From Intrasporangium calvum DSM 43043 (lineage in GTDB: Bacteria > Actinomycetota > Actinomycetes > Actinomycetales > Dermatophilaceae), in the NCBI RefSeq assembly GCF_000184685.1, contig NC_014830.1, positions 3,960,383 to 4,024,382 of the forward strand: DNA of 64,000 nt. The letters run 5' to 3'. How positions within the stretch are numbered: position 1 is the stretch's first letter; each line of letters starts with the position of its first letter. Position numbers and translations under genes: made by a program. The notes beneath the pieces are model-generated. The model saw only the letters and a list, made by a program, of their open reading frames with translations, ran no database searches and was not told where the DNA came from. Below are positions 35,290 through 43,196 of the stretch, in pieces.

Positions 35290-38019
35290 GTGAAGCCGGA
35301 GTCCCGAAGCGGGCGACCTGATACACGAGGAGCCGGGGCGCCTGGTCGATCGACGCCCGACGGTGCCGAGGATCCGGCCTCGCTGCTCCCCCTCGCAATA
35401 TCCCGGCCCCAGTCGGCGCTCGCAACCGCAATGCAGATCATCGACGCGTCCGAGGATCCCGCGGCGCTCTCCTTCGCGCACCAGGCCGCGGCGATCGTCC
35501 ACCGGGACGCGGGACGCAGCGAGGAGTCAGTGCGGCACGGGTTCGCCGCCCTGCGCCTCGCCCGCGGCGTCAGCCCGCTCCGGCAGGCCGACGTCATGGC
35601 CACCCTCGGCGTCGTGCTCGCCTATGCGGGCCGCACCAGCGACGGGCTGCGCCAGCTCGATGCGGCCAAGGGGCTGACGCAGGCACCGGACCTGCCCCGG
35701 CTGCTGCTGCGCCGTGCGCACGTCCTCGCCCTGGTGGGCCGGGAGCGGGAGGCGCGCGACGACCTCGCCCAGGCGATCATCGGCAGCCGTGCCCTGGGCG
35801 ACCGGCTCTGGGAAGCGCGCGCCCTGAACAACCGGGTGGTCGTCAGCATCGCGCTCGGCCTGGTCGACGACGCCGACGAGGACGCCCGGCTCGCCGAACA
35901 GCTCTTCGACTCCTTGGGCCAGGAGTTCGAGGCCACCGAGGTCCTGCACAACCGCGCGGCCATCGCGATGCTCCGCGGCGACCTCCCCCGGGCCCTCGAG
36001 CTCTTCGACCGGGCCGCCGACCGCTACGCCGCCCTGGACCGGAGCAACCCCGGGCTCGACCTCGACCGCGTCGAGGCCCTCCTCACCGCCGGTCTCTACG
36101 ACGAGGCGGAGACGGTCGCCCGCGAGGGGCTGTCCCGCCTGGACCTCGCACCGGTGAAGCGGGCCGAGCTGATGCTGGCCCAGGCCCGGGCCGCCCTCGC
36201 CACCGGCAAGGCCACGCTGGCCGGCGAGCGGGCGAGCGAGGCGGCCCGCCTGTTCACCGACCAGCTGCGGGACGCCTGGGTCGACCGAGCCCGGCTCCTC
36301 GAGCTGCGCGCCGGCTTCGTCTCCGGCCACCCGGAGACCGCTCCATGGCAGCTCACGGGTGGCGAAGCCGCCCCCTCGGAGCCCGAGCCCCCGCGCGACG
36401 TCGAGCTCCTGGCGGATGCGAGGGCGCTCATCACCTCGATGCGCCACACGGCGCTCACCGAGCTGCCCATCGCCCTGGTGCTGCACGGTCGGGTCGCCCA
36501 GCACCTGGGGCGGGACGAGGAGGCCAGTGCCAGCCTCTCCGAGGCGGCCGCACTCCGCAGAGCCGGGCCGCCCCTGACCCGTGCGGCGGGATGGCTCGCG
36601 GCGGCGCTGCTCGCCGACCGGGCCGGCGACCGCAGGTCGCTCTATGCCGCGTGCCGGCACGGCCTCGACGCGGTCGACGAGCACCGGGCGATCCTCGGCG
36701 ATCTCGAGCTGCGGGCCCTCGCGAGTGGGCACGGCATCGAGTTCGCCCAGCTCGCTCTTGCTTCCGCGGTCCGTTCCGGTCGCGCCCGTGACCTGTGGTG
36801 GTGGGCCGAGCGGTGGCGCGCCTCGGCGCTCAACGCTGCCTACACCCGTCCTGACGACCCGGTCCTGCGCATCGAGGTCGCCGCGCTCCGCGACGTCACC
36901 CGGCGCATCGACAGCCTGGCCGAAGACGACCCGACGGGGTCGACGCTGCACACAGAACGTACGCGTCTGGAGGCGTCGATCCGCCGGGCCCACCGCCGTC
37001 TGCGCGCCGAGGGGACCGAGGGCTTTGGCCGGCCGGCCGGTCTCGACATCGGGCGCGTAGTCGACGAGCTCGGCGACGGTGTCCTGGTGACCCTCATCAA
37101 CGACCGCGGCTCCCTCCACCTCGTCCTGGTGTGCCAGCGCCGCGTTCGCCACCTCGAGATCGGCAGCGTCGCCGCCGCCGCTCAGGAAGCGGACTTCGCC
37201 CGGTTCGCGCTCCGGCGCGCCGCCTCCGGGCGGCTCGTCAACCTCGCGTCCACGGCCGCTCGGCTCGAGTCGGCGCTCCTCGGCGGTCACGCGACCACGT
37301 TGCGCCGCCTCATCGGGGACCCCGACCGCCCCGTGATCGTCGTGCCGCCGGCGGGGCTCCTCACGGCGCCATGGGGCCTGCTGCCCCTCTTTGCCGAGTC
37401 ACCGCTGTCGGTCAGCCCCTCCGTCACCCAGTGGCTCAAGGCGCGCCGGTCGGGCCGGGACCGCCGCTCCGAGCACGTCTCCCTCATCACTGGACCGGGC
37501 CTGTCGACCCGCGAGTCCGAGGTGACCAACCTCAGCCCGATCCATCACGGCGCCCTCGTCCTCCCCGCCGAGCGGGCGACCGTGTCGGCGGCCCTCGAGA
37601 TCCTCGACGGAGCCGCCCTCGCCCACATCGCGGCCCACGGGACGTTCCGGGCCGAGGCGCCGCTCTTCTCCTCGCTCCAGCTGGCCGACGGCCCGCTCAC
37701 AGTGCACGACCTCGAGGAGCTCCGGCGTCCACCGCGGTCGATCATCCTGTCGGCCTGCGACTCCGGAGGCGCCGCACCGATCGGTCCGCACGAGGCCCTC
37801 GGGCTCGTGTCGGCCCTCCTCGGCATGGGCACGTCGGACGTCCTGGCCAGCGTCGTGCCGGTCAACGACCACGCCACGCTCGGCGTCATGGCTCAGGTCC
37901 ACGCCGTCGCCGGTCGCGGCGGCACCCTCTCGGAGGGCTGGCTCGCCGCGCGCAAGGGGGCCATGGGAGACGACCTCCATGCGGCGACGGCCGCCTCGTT
38001 CACGTCCTGGGGCGCCTGA
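35290..38019 (+). CDS. TPR-repeat CHAT-domain protein (caspase-like protease)
   Basis: A 909-residue protein. Residues about 30-500 are helical TPR-like repeats (AALSFAHQAAAIVHRDAGRSEESVRHG, EVLHNRAAIAMLRGDLPRALELFDRAADRY). Residues about 600-909 form a CHAT (caspase HetF-associated with TPR) domain. The predicted catalytic dyad is His783 in HIAAHGTF and Cys823 in ILSACDSGGA; LADGPLTVHDLEEL lies between them. I start at GTG 35290, nine bases after GAAGG; ATG 35281 abuts that sequence and is less likely. TPR-CHAT proteins sense a trigger through the repeats and cleave partner proteins, as in Craspase (type III-E CRISPR) and gasdermin systems. No CRISPR or gasdermin gene is nearby. Confidence 0.93.
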   Translation: MKPESRSGRPDTRGAGAPGRSTPDGAEDPASLLPLAISRPQSALATAMQIIDASEDPAALSFAHQAAAIVHRDAGRSEESVRHGFAALRLARGVSPLRQADVMATLGVVLAYAGRTSDGLRQLDAAKGLTQAPDLPRLLLRRAHVLALVGREREARDDLAQAIIGSRALGDRLWEARALNNRVVVSIALGLVDDADEDARLAEQLFDSLGQEFEATEVLHNRAAIAMLRGDLPRALELFDRAADRYAALDRSNPGLDLDRVEALLTAGLYDEAETVAREGLSRLDLAPVKRAELMLAQARAALATGKATLAGERASEAARLFTDQLRDAWVDRARLLELRAGFVSGHPETAPWQLTGGEAAPSEPEPPRDVELLADARALITSMRHTALTELPIALVLHGRVAQHLGRDEEASASLSEAAALRRAGPPLTRAAGWLAAALLADRAGDRRSLYAACRHGLDAVDEHRAILGDLELRALASGHGIEFAQLALASAVRSGRARDLWWWAERWRASALNAAYTRPDDPVLRIEVAALRDVTRRIDSLAEDDPTGSTLHTERTRLEASIRRAHRRLRAEGTEGFGRPAGLDIGRVVDELGDGVLVTLINDRGSLHLVLVCQRRVRHLEIGSVAAAAQEADFARFALRRAASGRLVNLASTAARLESALLGGHATTLRRLIGDPDRPVIVVPPAGLLTAPWGLLPLFAESPLSVSPSVTQWLKARRSGRDRRSEHVSLITGPGLSTRESEVTNLSPIHHGALVLPAERATVSAALEILDGAALAHIAAHGTFRAEAPLFSSLQLADGPLTVHDLEELRRPPRSIILSACDSGGAAPIGPHEALGLVSALLGMGTSDVLASVVPVNDHATLGVMAQVHAVAGRGGTLSEGWLAARKGAMGDDLHAATAASFTSWGA

Positions 38020-38025
38020 CCCGAG

Positions 38026-38511
38026 TCAGCCGACGTCGAACCACGTCGTGGTCATGACCCGTTCGCCGGCCTGCTCGAGGACGATCCGCGCCAGTCCGAG
38101 CGGCACCCGGTCGAAGGTGAAGCGTTCGCCCTCGAGGTCGACGGTGCGTGTGACGGAACCGGTCTCGAGGATGACGTGTGCCCCCTGAGCCACGGAGCCC
38201 GAGGCGTCGGCGACGACACCCAGGATCCGGCCGAGGTCGCCGCGCCACGTCACGTCCATCTCGATCGAGACCGGTCCGTGCTCGAAGACGAGCAGGCGCG
38301 AGGTCCCCCGTGCGCTGTCGGTGGCACGGAGCCCCGCCCCCGCCATCGCGTCGCTGACCAGGGTCATCAGAGCGGTGTCGGCGTGGTGCAGGGCGAACGC
38401 TGCCCGACCGAGCTGGACGACGTCGGGCGGCACCGGGTCGACGACGCCGACGATCGCGCCGAGGCGCTCGAGGAGCTCCAGGTCGTCAGGGTGCAGGTCA
38501 TGGGTGGACAT
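38026..38511 (-). CDS. Small protein of the ECF-sigma/CHAT locus, carboxypeptidase-regulatory-like tail
   Basis: A 161-residue soluble protein I do not recognise by name. The N-terminus, LERLGAIVGVVDPVPPDVVQLGRAAFALHHAD, resembles a helical segment often seen in proteins encoded next to actinobacterial ECF sigma factors; the second half (VSIEMDVTWRGDLGRILGVVADASGSV ... LEGERFTFDRVPLGLARIVL) looks like a small beta-sandwich. Its ATG shares one base with the sigma factor stop (TGATG), and it ends six bases from the convergent TPR-CHAT stop. A role as anti-sigma factor or CHAT substrate is conceivable but unproven. Confidence 0.8.
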   Translation of the reverse strand: MSTHDLHPDDLELLERLGAIVGVVDPVPPDVVQLGRAAFALHHADTALMTLVSDAMAGAGLRATDSARGTSRLLVFEHGPVSIEMDVTWRGDLGRILGVVADASGSVAQGAHVILETGSVTRTVDLEGERFTFDRVPLGLARIVLEQAGERVMTTTWFDVG

Positions 38512-39098
38512 CAAGGTCGACCCCCTCCGCTCTCAAAGGCGTATCCGGTGTCGGAGACCAAGGACCGCAGCGTGGAGAGACACCGCATGCGCGTCGGGCC
38601 GATCGAGCCCACGGGCATGCCGAGCGAAGCGGAGACTTCTGCATAGTTCGGGCGGTCGCACACCATCAGGACGCGCAACAGCCGCTGGCACCGCTCCGAC
38701 AACCGCCGGAAGCAGGACCACAGCTGGACGTCGCGCTCCTCCTCGAGGAGGGACGCATCCAGCGCTGCCGACTCGACGTCGACGAGCATCGGCCCGAGGT
38801 CGTCGTCACGGACGAGCACATCACGCCCACGCCGCCGGAGCAGCGAGAGGCATTCGTGTCGTGCCGTCGTCGCCAGCCACCCGGGGAGTGCTTCGGGCTG
38901 CTCGATCCGGTCAAGGTTGTCGAGCAGTCGGAGCCAGGTGTTCTGCACGACGTCGGCGGCGTCGTCCATCGAGAGCCGGTGCGCCCGTCCGACCGACCAG
39001 AGCAGGCTGGAGAACCGCTCCACGATCGCGTTCCACGCCGCGGCGTCTCCATGGGCCGCGGCGGTCACGAGCTCGGTGAGACCGCTGGGTTCATGCAT
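38511..39098 (-). CDS. ECF RNA polymerase sigma factor of the CHAT/subtilase locus
   Basis: A 195-residue ECF sigma factor. Region 2 is AAWNAIVERFSSLLWSVGRAHRLSMDDAADVVQNTWLRLLDNL with LPGWLATTARHECLSLLRRR, and region 4 is FRRLSERCQRLLRVLMVCDRPNYAEVSASLGMPVGSIGPTRMRCLSTL. ATG 39098 is chosen because GAGAAAGG lies seven bases upstream; the longer frame upstream has none of the family's features. It forms a two-gene operon with the 161-residue protein. It probably switches on the locus, or a regulon under the same signal. Confidence 0.92.
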   Translation of the reverse strand: MHEPSGLTELVTAAAHGDAAAWNAIVERFSSLLWSVGRAHRLSMDDAADVVQNTWLRLLDNLDRIEQPEALPGWLATTARHECLSLLRRRGRDVLVRDDDLGPMLVDVESAALDASLLEEERDVQLWSCFRRLSERCQRLLRVLMVCDRPNYAEVSASLGMPVGSIGPTRMRCLSTLRSLVSDTGYAFESGGGRP

Positions 39099-39199
39099 GT
39101 CACGCCTTTCTCTCAGCGTGCTCATCGTAGGTCTCACGAAATGCAGATGCGCCGAGAACCATTCAGATACATCCGGGGGTACCGGGCGCCGCGAGCTGC

Positions 39200-39931
39200 C
39201 TACTTGAGAACCGAGTGGAGCAGCACCCCGTCGATGGAGGAGGCGATGCACAGCGCCGTGGGGTTTTGGTCCCACGCGAGCCGACTGTTCGGATAGATGA
39301 AGAAGAGGTCCACGCGGTCGAGCTTCGACTCGTCGAGGAGCGGCTCGGCGGCCGCGGTGCACCTGCGCTCGGCGAGGTTGCCCGCCTCGTCATCGCCCGG
39401 GAACGGCTCGTCCCCCAGGTCGACCGTCGTGATGAGCTGCATCTCGTGCTCGGCCCCGCAGCTGGCCAGGGACGCCCAGTCGAGGGAGGCCGGGCTGATC
39501 CCGGAGAAGCAGTCGCCGGGCCGCAGCTCGTCGATCGTGACCCGACCGGCGGTCGCCGGGGGCGCGCTCGGAGTGGCCGCCACGGGCTCGCTGTCGTCGG
39601 ACCAGAGCAACGCGGCGGCGACGATGAGACCCCAGAGGAGGATGCCGACCGAGCCGAGGACGATGCCGGAGATCGCCATGCCGCGTCCACGCTGGGACTG
39701 GCCCGCTCGGGACCGGCGGCGCAGCTGTCGCAGCGCGATGACGCCGAGCACGACGGCGATGACGGGCGCGACCGGGATGAAGCCGGCCAGACCGCACAGA
39801 AGGGCCGCGATGGCGAACCTGTTTGCGCCGGCTGCCTCGGGCCCGAACGAGTAGGGGGACGGCACCGCGCTCGACCCCGGCGGGGGTGGGGGCAGGAGAG
39901 GTCCGCCGCTCGGCGGTGGCGGCAGGGTCAC
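39200..39931 (-). CDS. DUF4190/septum-formation-like membrane protein
   Basis: A 243-residue protein. A Pro-rich cytoplasmic N-terminus (TLPPPPSGGPLLPPPPPG) is followed by two hydrophobic segments with a basic turn between them (FAIAALLCGLAGFIPVAPVIAVVLGVIALRQLRRRS, then GMAISGIVLGSVGILLWGLIVAAALL), the DUF4190 layout. The outside domain has cysteines in GDCFSG, ASCGAEHE, RRCTAA and ALCIAS, as in septum-formation (DUF) domains. GTG 39931 overlaps the PP2C stop (GTGA), so the two are coupled. Function unknown. Confidence 0.8.
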   Translation of the reverse strand: MTLPPPPSGGPLLPPPPPGSSAVPSPYSFGPEAAGANRFAIAALLCGLAGFIPVAPVIAVVLGVIALRQLRRRSRAGQSQRGRGMAISGIVLGSVGILLWGLIVAAALLWSDDSEPVAATPSAPPATAGRVTIDELRPGDCFSGISPASLDWASLASCGAEHEMQLITTVDLGDEPFPGDDEAGNLAERRCTAAAEPLLDESKLDRVDLFFIYPNSRLAWDQNPTALCIASSIDGVLLHSVLK

Positions 39932-40662
39932 CGAAGGGCCTGCACGACGATCGCCGTCACGTTGTCGCGACCGCCGGCCTCGACGGCGCGCCGAACCAGC
40001 TCCGTCGCCGCCGCCTCTGCGTCCGGGGCCGCGGCGAGGACCGCCTCGATCTCGTCCCGCGTCAGCTCGTTCGACAGGCCGTCGGAACAGATGACGAAGG
40101 ACTCGCCCTGGTGCGGCGGGAGGACCCAGGTGTCGACGTCCCCCATCGGCTCGCGCCCGAGCGACCGGGTGATGATGTTGCGGCTCGGGTGGCGCTGGGC
40201 CTGCTCCTCGGTGATGAGGCCACGCTGGACGAGCTCCCACACCTCGGAGTGGTCCACCGTGACCTGGGACAGCTGGTCGTCGACCATCCGGTAGACCCGG
40301 GAGTCGCCGATGTTGAAGACGACCCACTGCTTCGACCCGTCCACCGACGCCAGGGCCAGGCCGGCCACGGTGGTCCCCATGCCCGCCTGCTCGGGGTGGT
40401 TGGCGGCCGACTCGAGAATCCGACGGTTGGCCTCACCGAGCTGCTCGACGATGTCGTGCGGTTGCAGCGTCGGGTGCTCCGCGAGCTCGACGACCGAGTC
40501 CGCGGCGATGGCGCTCGCCACCTCGCCGGCCGCGTGCCCGCCCATGCCGTCGGCGACGACGAAGATCGTCCCGGCCGCTCGGGCGCAGTCCTCGTTGTGC
40601 TGTCGGACCCGGCCGACGTCAGTCGCGACGCCCACCGAGATCGCCGACTGGTCGGTCGTCAT
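39928..40662 (-). CDS. PP2C-family serine/threonine protein phosphatase
   Basis: A 244-residue soluble PP2C (PPM) phosphatase with all metal-binding motifs: VGRVRQHNEDC, FVVADGMGGHAAGE, MGTTVAGL, NIGDSRVY, CSDGLSNEL and GGRDNVTAIVV. It lacks the membrane anchor of the PstP type. It is sandwiched by overlapping genes: a 56-codon ORF ends in its start (ATGA), and the DUF4190 gene starts in its stop. In Actinobacteria such PP2C genes often sit with FHA, VWA or kinase genes near CHAT/sigma loci; none of those is present here. Partner kinase unknown. Confidence 0.93.
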   Translation of the reverse strand: MTTDQSAISVGVATDVGRVRQHNEDCARAAGTIFVVADGMGGHAAGEVASAIAADSVVELAEHPTLQPHDIVEQLGEANRRILESAANHPEQAGMGTTVAGLALASVDGSKQWVVFNIGDSRVYRMVDDQLSQVTVDHSEVWELVQRGLITEEQAQRHPSRNIITRSLGREPMGDVDTWVLPPHQGESFVICSDGLSNELTRDEIEAVLAAAPDAEAAATELVRRAVEAGGRDNVTAIVVQALR

Positions 40663-40829
40663 GCCGCCGGCTCCCCTGCGACGGCCGCCACCACGACGCC
40701 GACGACCAACCCGACGAGGTCACCGGCCGGTGCGGCCGCGGGGGGGCGAGTCGGCAGGCCGCCGCGGGTCTCGATGGCCACGGAGGGCGGCCCGGGGAAG
40801 GCCAGGCTCGGGAGGGCCAGGGTGCTCAT
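40659..40829 (-). CDS. Small ORF translationally coupled to the PP2C gene
   Basis: A 56-codon frame, STLALPSLAFPGPPSVAIETRGG ... GLVVGVVVAAVAGEPAA, with a good ribosome binding site (GAAAGGA, six bases before ATG) and a stop overlapping the PP2C ATG (ATGA). The end is a short hydrophobic stretch. No similarity recognised; it may be a leader peptide that drives translation of the phosphatase. Moderate support. Confidence 0.5.
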   Translation of the reverse strand: MSTLALPSLAFPGPPSVAIETRGGLPTRPPAAAPAGDLVGLVVGVVVAAVAGEPAA

Positions 40830-40921
40830 CGATGTCCTTTCGTCACTCCGGTCGTCGGTCGGGCTCGTGCCCGGGGGGAGCCGGAGTCCACAGCGGCGCG
40901 GCAAGTCAATCAAAGTCGCGC

Positions 40922-40941
40922 CCCCGTGTCAGGTCACGGGG
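40922..40941. terminator. Hairpin after the CCA-adding enzyme gene
   Basis: CCCCGTG and CACGGGG form a perfect 7-bp stem with a six-base loop, 38 bases beyond the stop of the minus-strand tRNA nucleotidyltransferase gene. Confidence 0.6.
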
Positions 40942-40978
40942 TCGTGCGGCGCTCACGACCGCTCGGCCCGGTCGCCCG

Positions 40979-42454
40979 TCAGTCGCGCCGGGCCCACCAC
41001 TCCAGGAGCTTCTCGCGGGCCGCGTCCTTGCCGATGAGGCCCTCGTCGAGGCGAACCCCCAGGAGGAACTGATAGGCCTCGCCGAGAACCGGCCCCGGCT
41101 TGATCGCGAGCGCCGCGGCGATCTCGTTGCCGTTCAGCTCGGGCCGGATGGCAGCCAGCTCCTCCTCCTCGGCGAGGCGCTCGATGCGCCGCTCGAGGTC
41201 GTCGTAGGCGCGGGAGAGCCGCTCGGCCTTCCGGACGTTGCGGGTCGTGCTGTCGGAGCGGGTGAGCCGGTGGAGGCGGGGCAGCAGCGGGCCCGCGTCG
41301 GTGACATAGCGTCGCACCGCCGAGTCGGTCCACTGCCCCTCGCCGTAGCCGTGGAAGCGCAGGTGCAGCTCGACGAGCCTGGCGACCGCCTTGAGGGTGT
41401 CCTTGTCGTAGCGCATCGCCTTGAGCCGCCGGGCCGCCATCCGCGCCCCGACGAGCTCGTGGTGGTGGAACGAGACCCCCCCGCCCGGCTCGAACCGCCG
41501 CGTCGCCGGCTTGCCGATGTCGTGCAGGAGCGAGGCGAGGCGGAGCACGAGGTCGGGTCCGGGCACCTGGTCCTCCGGGGCGCCGGGCGGTCCCTCGAGG
41601 TCGATCGCCTGCTCGAGCACGGTCAGCGAGTGCTCGTAGACGTCCTTGTGGCGGTGGTGCTCGTCGACCTCGAGACGCAGCGCCGGCAGCTCGGGCAGGA
41701 ACTCGTCGGCGAGCCCGGTGTCGACGAGCAGGGTCAGGCCCGGGCGGGGCGCCGGGGACAGGAGCAGCTTGGTGAACTCGTCACGGATCCGCTCGGCCGA
41801 GATGATCGCGAGGGTGCCGGCCCGCTCGGTCATCGCCGCGCGCACCTCGACGGCGACCTCGAAGCCGAGCTGGGAGGCGAAGCGGGCCGCCCGCATCATC
41901 CGCAGCGGGTCGTCGGCGAAGGACTCCTCCGGCGGTGCGGGCGTCATCAGCCGGCGCGCCGCGAGATCGGCGAGGCCGTCGTGGACGTCGACGAACTCGA
42001 GGCTCGGCAGCCGGATCGCCATGGCGTTGACGGTGAAGTCGCGGCGGACCAGGTCCCCCTCGAGGGTGTCGCCGAACATCACCTCGGGTCTGCGGCTCGT
42101 GCGGTCGTACGTGTCGGCCCGGTAGCTCGTGATCTCGATGTGGTGGTCGCCCTTGCGCAGCCCGATCGTGCCGAACTCGCGCCCGATGTCCCAGTGGGCG
42201 TCCGCCCAGCCGACGACGGCCGCGAGGATCGCGTCGGTGCTCGCGTTCGTCGTGAAGTCGAGGTCCGGGGAGATCCGCCCGAGGAACGCGTCGCGCACCG
42301 GGCCGCCGACCAGGGCGAGCTCGTGCCCGCGGTCCGCGAAGCGCTGCCCGAGCTCCTGGAGCAGCGGCAGCACGGGCGCGAGCTGGGCGACCGCGCCGCG
42401 CAGGAGCGGCAGGTGCGTCGGGTCGGGGGTGGTCGCGGTGGGACGGTCAGGCAC
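40979..42454 (-). CDS. CCA tRNA nucleotidyltransferase (PcnA-like, HD domain)
   Basis: A 491-residue class II nucleotidyltransferase that adds or repairs the 3' CCA of tRNA. It has the catalytic ALVGGPVRDAFLGR and DLDFTTNA, the RRDFTVNAMA and DDPLRMMRAARFASQLGF binding blocks, and a C-terminal HD domain (LASLLHDIGKP). GTG 42454 is the first reasonable start; farther upstream the frame crosses the dispersed repeat. It is the equivalent of mycobacterial pcnA (Rv3907c) and opens the conserved origin-proximal block, divergent from the Nudix gene. Confidence 0.95.
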   Translation of the reverse strand: MPDRPTATTPDPTHLPLLRGAVAQLAPVLPLLQELGQRFADRGHELALVGGPVRDAFLGRISPDLDFTTNASTDAILAAVVGWADAHWDIGREFGTIGLRKGDHHIEITSYRADTYDRTSRRPEVMFGDTLEGDLVRRDFTVNAMAIRLPSLEFVDVHDGLADLAARRLMTPAPPEESFADDPLRMMRAARFASQLGFEVAVEVRAAMTERAGTLAIISAERIRDEFTKLLLSPAPRPGLTLLVDTGLADEFLPELPALRLEVDEHHRHKDVYEHSLTVLEQAIDLEGPPGAPEDQVPGPDLVLRLASLLHDIGKPATRRFEPGGGVSFHHHELVGARMAARRLKAMRYDKDTLKAVARLVELHLRFHGYGEGQWTDSAVRRYVTDAGPLLPRLHRLTRSDSTTRNVRKAERLSRAYDDLERRIERLAEEEELAAIRPELNGNEIAAALAIKPGPVLGEAYQFLLGVRLDEGLIGKDAAREKLLEWWARRD

Positions 42455-42508
42455 GGGGACCAGCCTAGGTGAGCCCGAAGCCGCGCTCTCCACCACGAAG
42501 ACGATGCC

Positions 42509-42629
42509 GTATGCCGCTGAGCTCCTCCCGGACGCCCGGAACCTCCCAGCCCTCCCGTCCACCCCTCCCTCCCCACACCCGGCCACCCGTCCACCGGGCG
42601 CCGGGCAGCGACCGAGCCCAGCGGCATAC
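42509..42629. repeat. Long-range inverted pair of the dispersed motif
   Basis: GTATGCCGCTGAGCTC (42509-42524) and GAGCCCAGCGGCATAC (42614-42629) face each other 89 bases apart in the gap between the divergent CCA-enzyme and Nudix genes. The loop sequence is C-rich with no gene. Confidence 0.85.
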
Positions 42630-42710
42630 GGCACGGGGGTGTGCGGGCACGACGGTCACCCCGCACCTGACGCCGGGGCACGAAGTGGGCCGCTTGGTTA
42701 TGGTGGCGAC

Positions 42711-43196
42711 ATGACCGCGCAAGCCGCCCCGAGCTCCCAGCCGGGGAGGCGCCTGCCTGCGGTCGAGGAGCGTTCTGCCGGGGGGATCGTCGTCGACATC
42801 CAGGACGGCTGCGCCCTCATTGCGATCATCGCCCGGCGCAACCGCGCGGGCCGCATCGAGTGGTGCCTGCCCAAGGGCCACGTCGAGCCCGGCGAGACGC
42901 TCGTCGAGACGGCGGCACGGGAGGTCGCCGAGGAGACGGGCATCGTCGGACGGGTGCTCATCGAGCTCGGCACGATCGACTACTGGTTCGCGACGTCGAC
43001 GAAGCGCGTGCACAAGTACGTCCACCACTACCTCCTCGAGGCCCTCGGTGGCGAGCTGTCCATCGAGAACGATCCCGACCGGGAGGCCATCGACGTCGCC
43101 TGGATGCGCCTCGACGAGGTCCATCGCCAGCTCACCTTCCCCAACGAGCGTCGCATCGCGCAGGCGGCGTGGAACCGGCTGGCAGGCACGGCGTGA
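42711..43196 (+). CDS. Nudix hydrolase
   Basis: A 161-residue Nudix enzyme with box GHVEPGETLVETAAREVAEETGI (residues about 58-80), the metal-binding motif. It corresponds in position to mycobacterial mutT4 (Rv3908), which hydrolyses nucleoside diphosphate derivatives; substrate here not determined. TATGGT at 42699-42704 is a likely -10, which would make the ATG at 42711 the first base of a leaderless message. It overlaps the DUF6049 gene (GTGA). Confidence 0.93.
   Translation: MTAQAAPSSQPGRRLPAVEERSAGGIVVDIQDGCALIAIIARRNRAGRIEWCLPKGHVEPGETLVETAAREVAEETGIVGRVLIELGTIDYWFATSTKRVHKYVHHYLLEALGGELSIENDPDREAIDVAWMRLDEVHRQLTFPNERRIAQAAWNRLAGTA

Noticed and set aside
33887..39098. Type III-E CRISPR (Craspase) or gasdermin system
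   Set aside because: The TPR-CHAT gene suggested it, but no gRAMP, CRISPR array or small pore-forming gasdermin-like gene is present.
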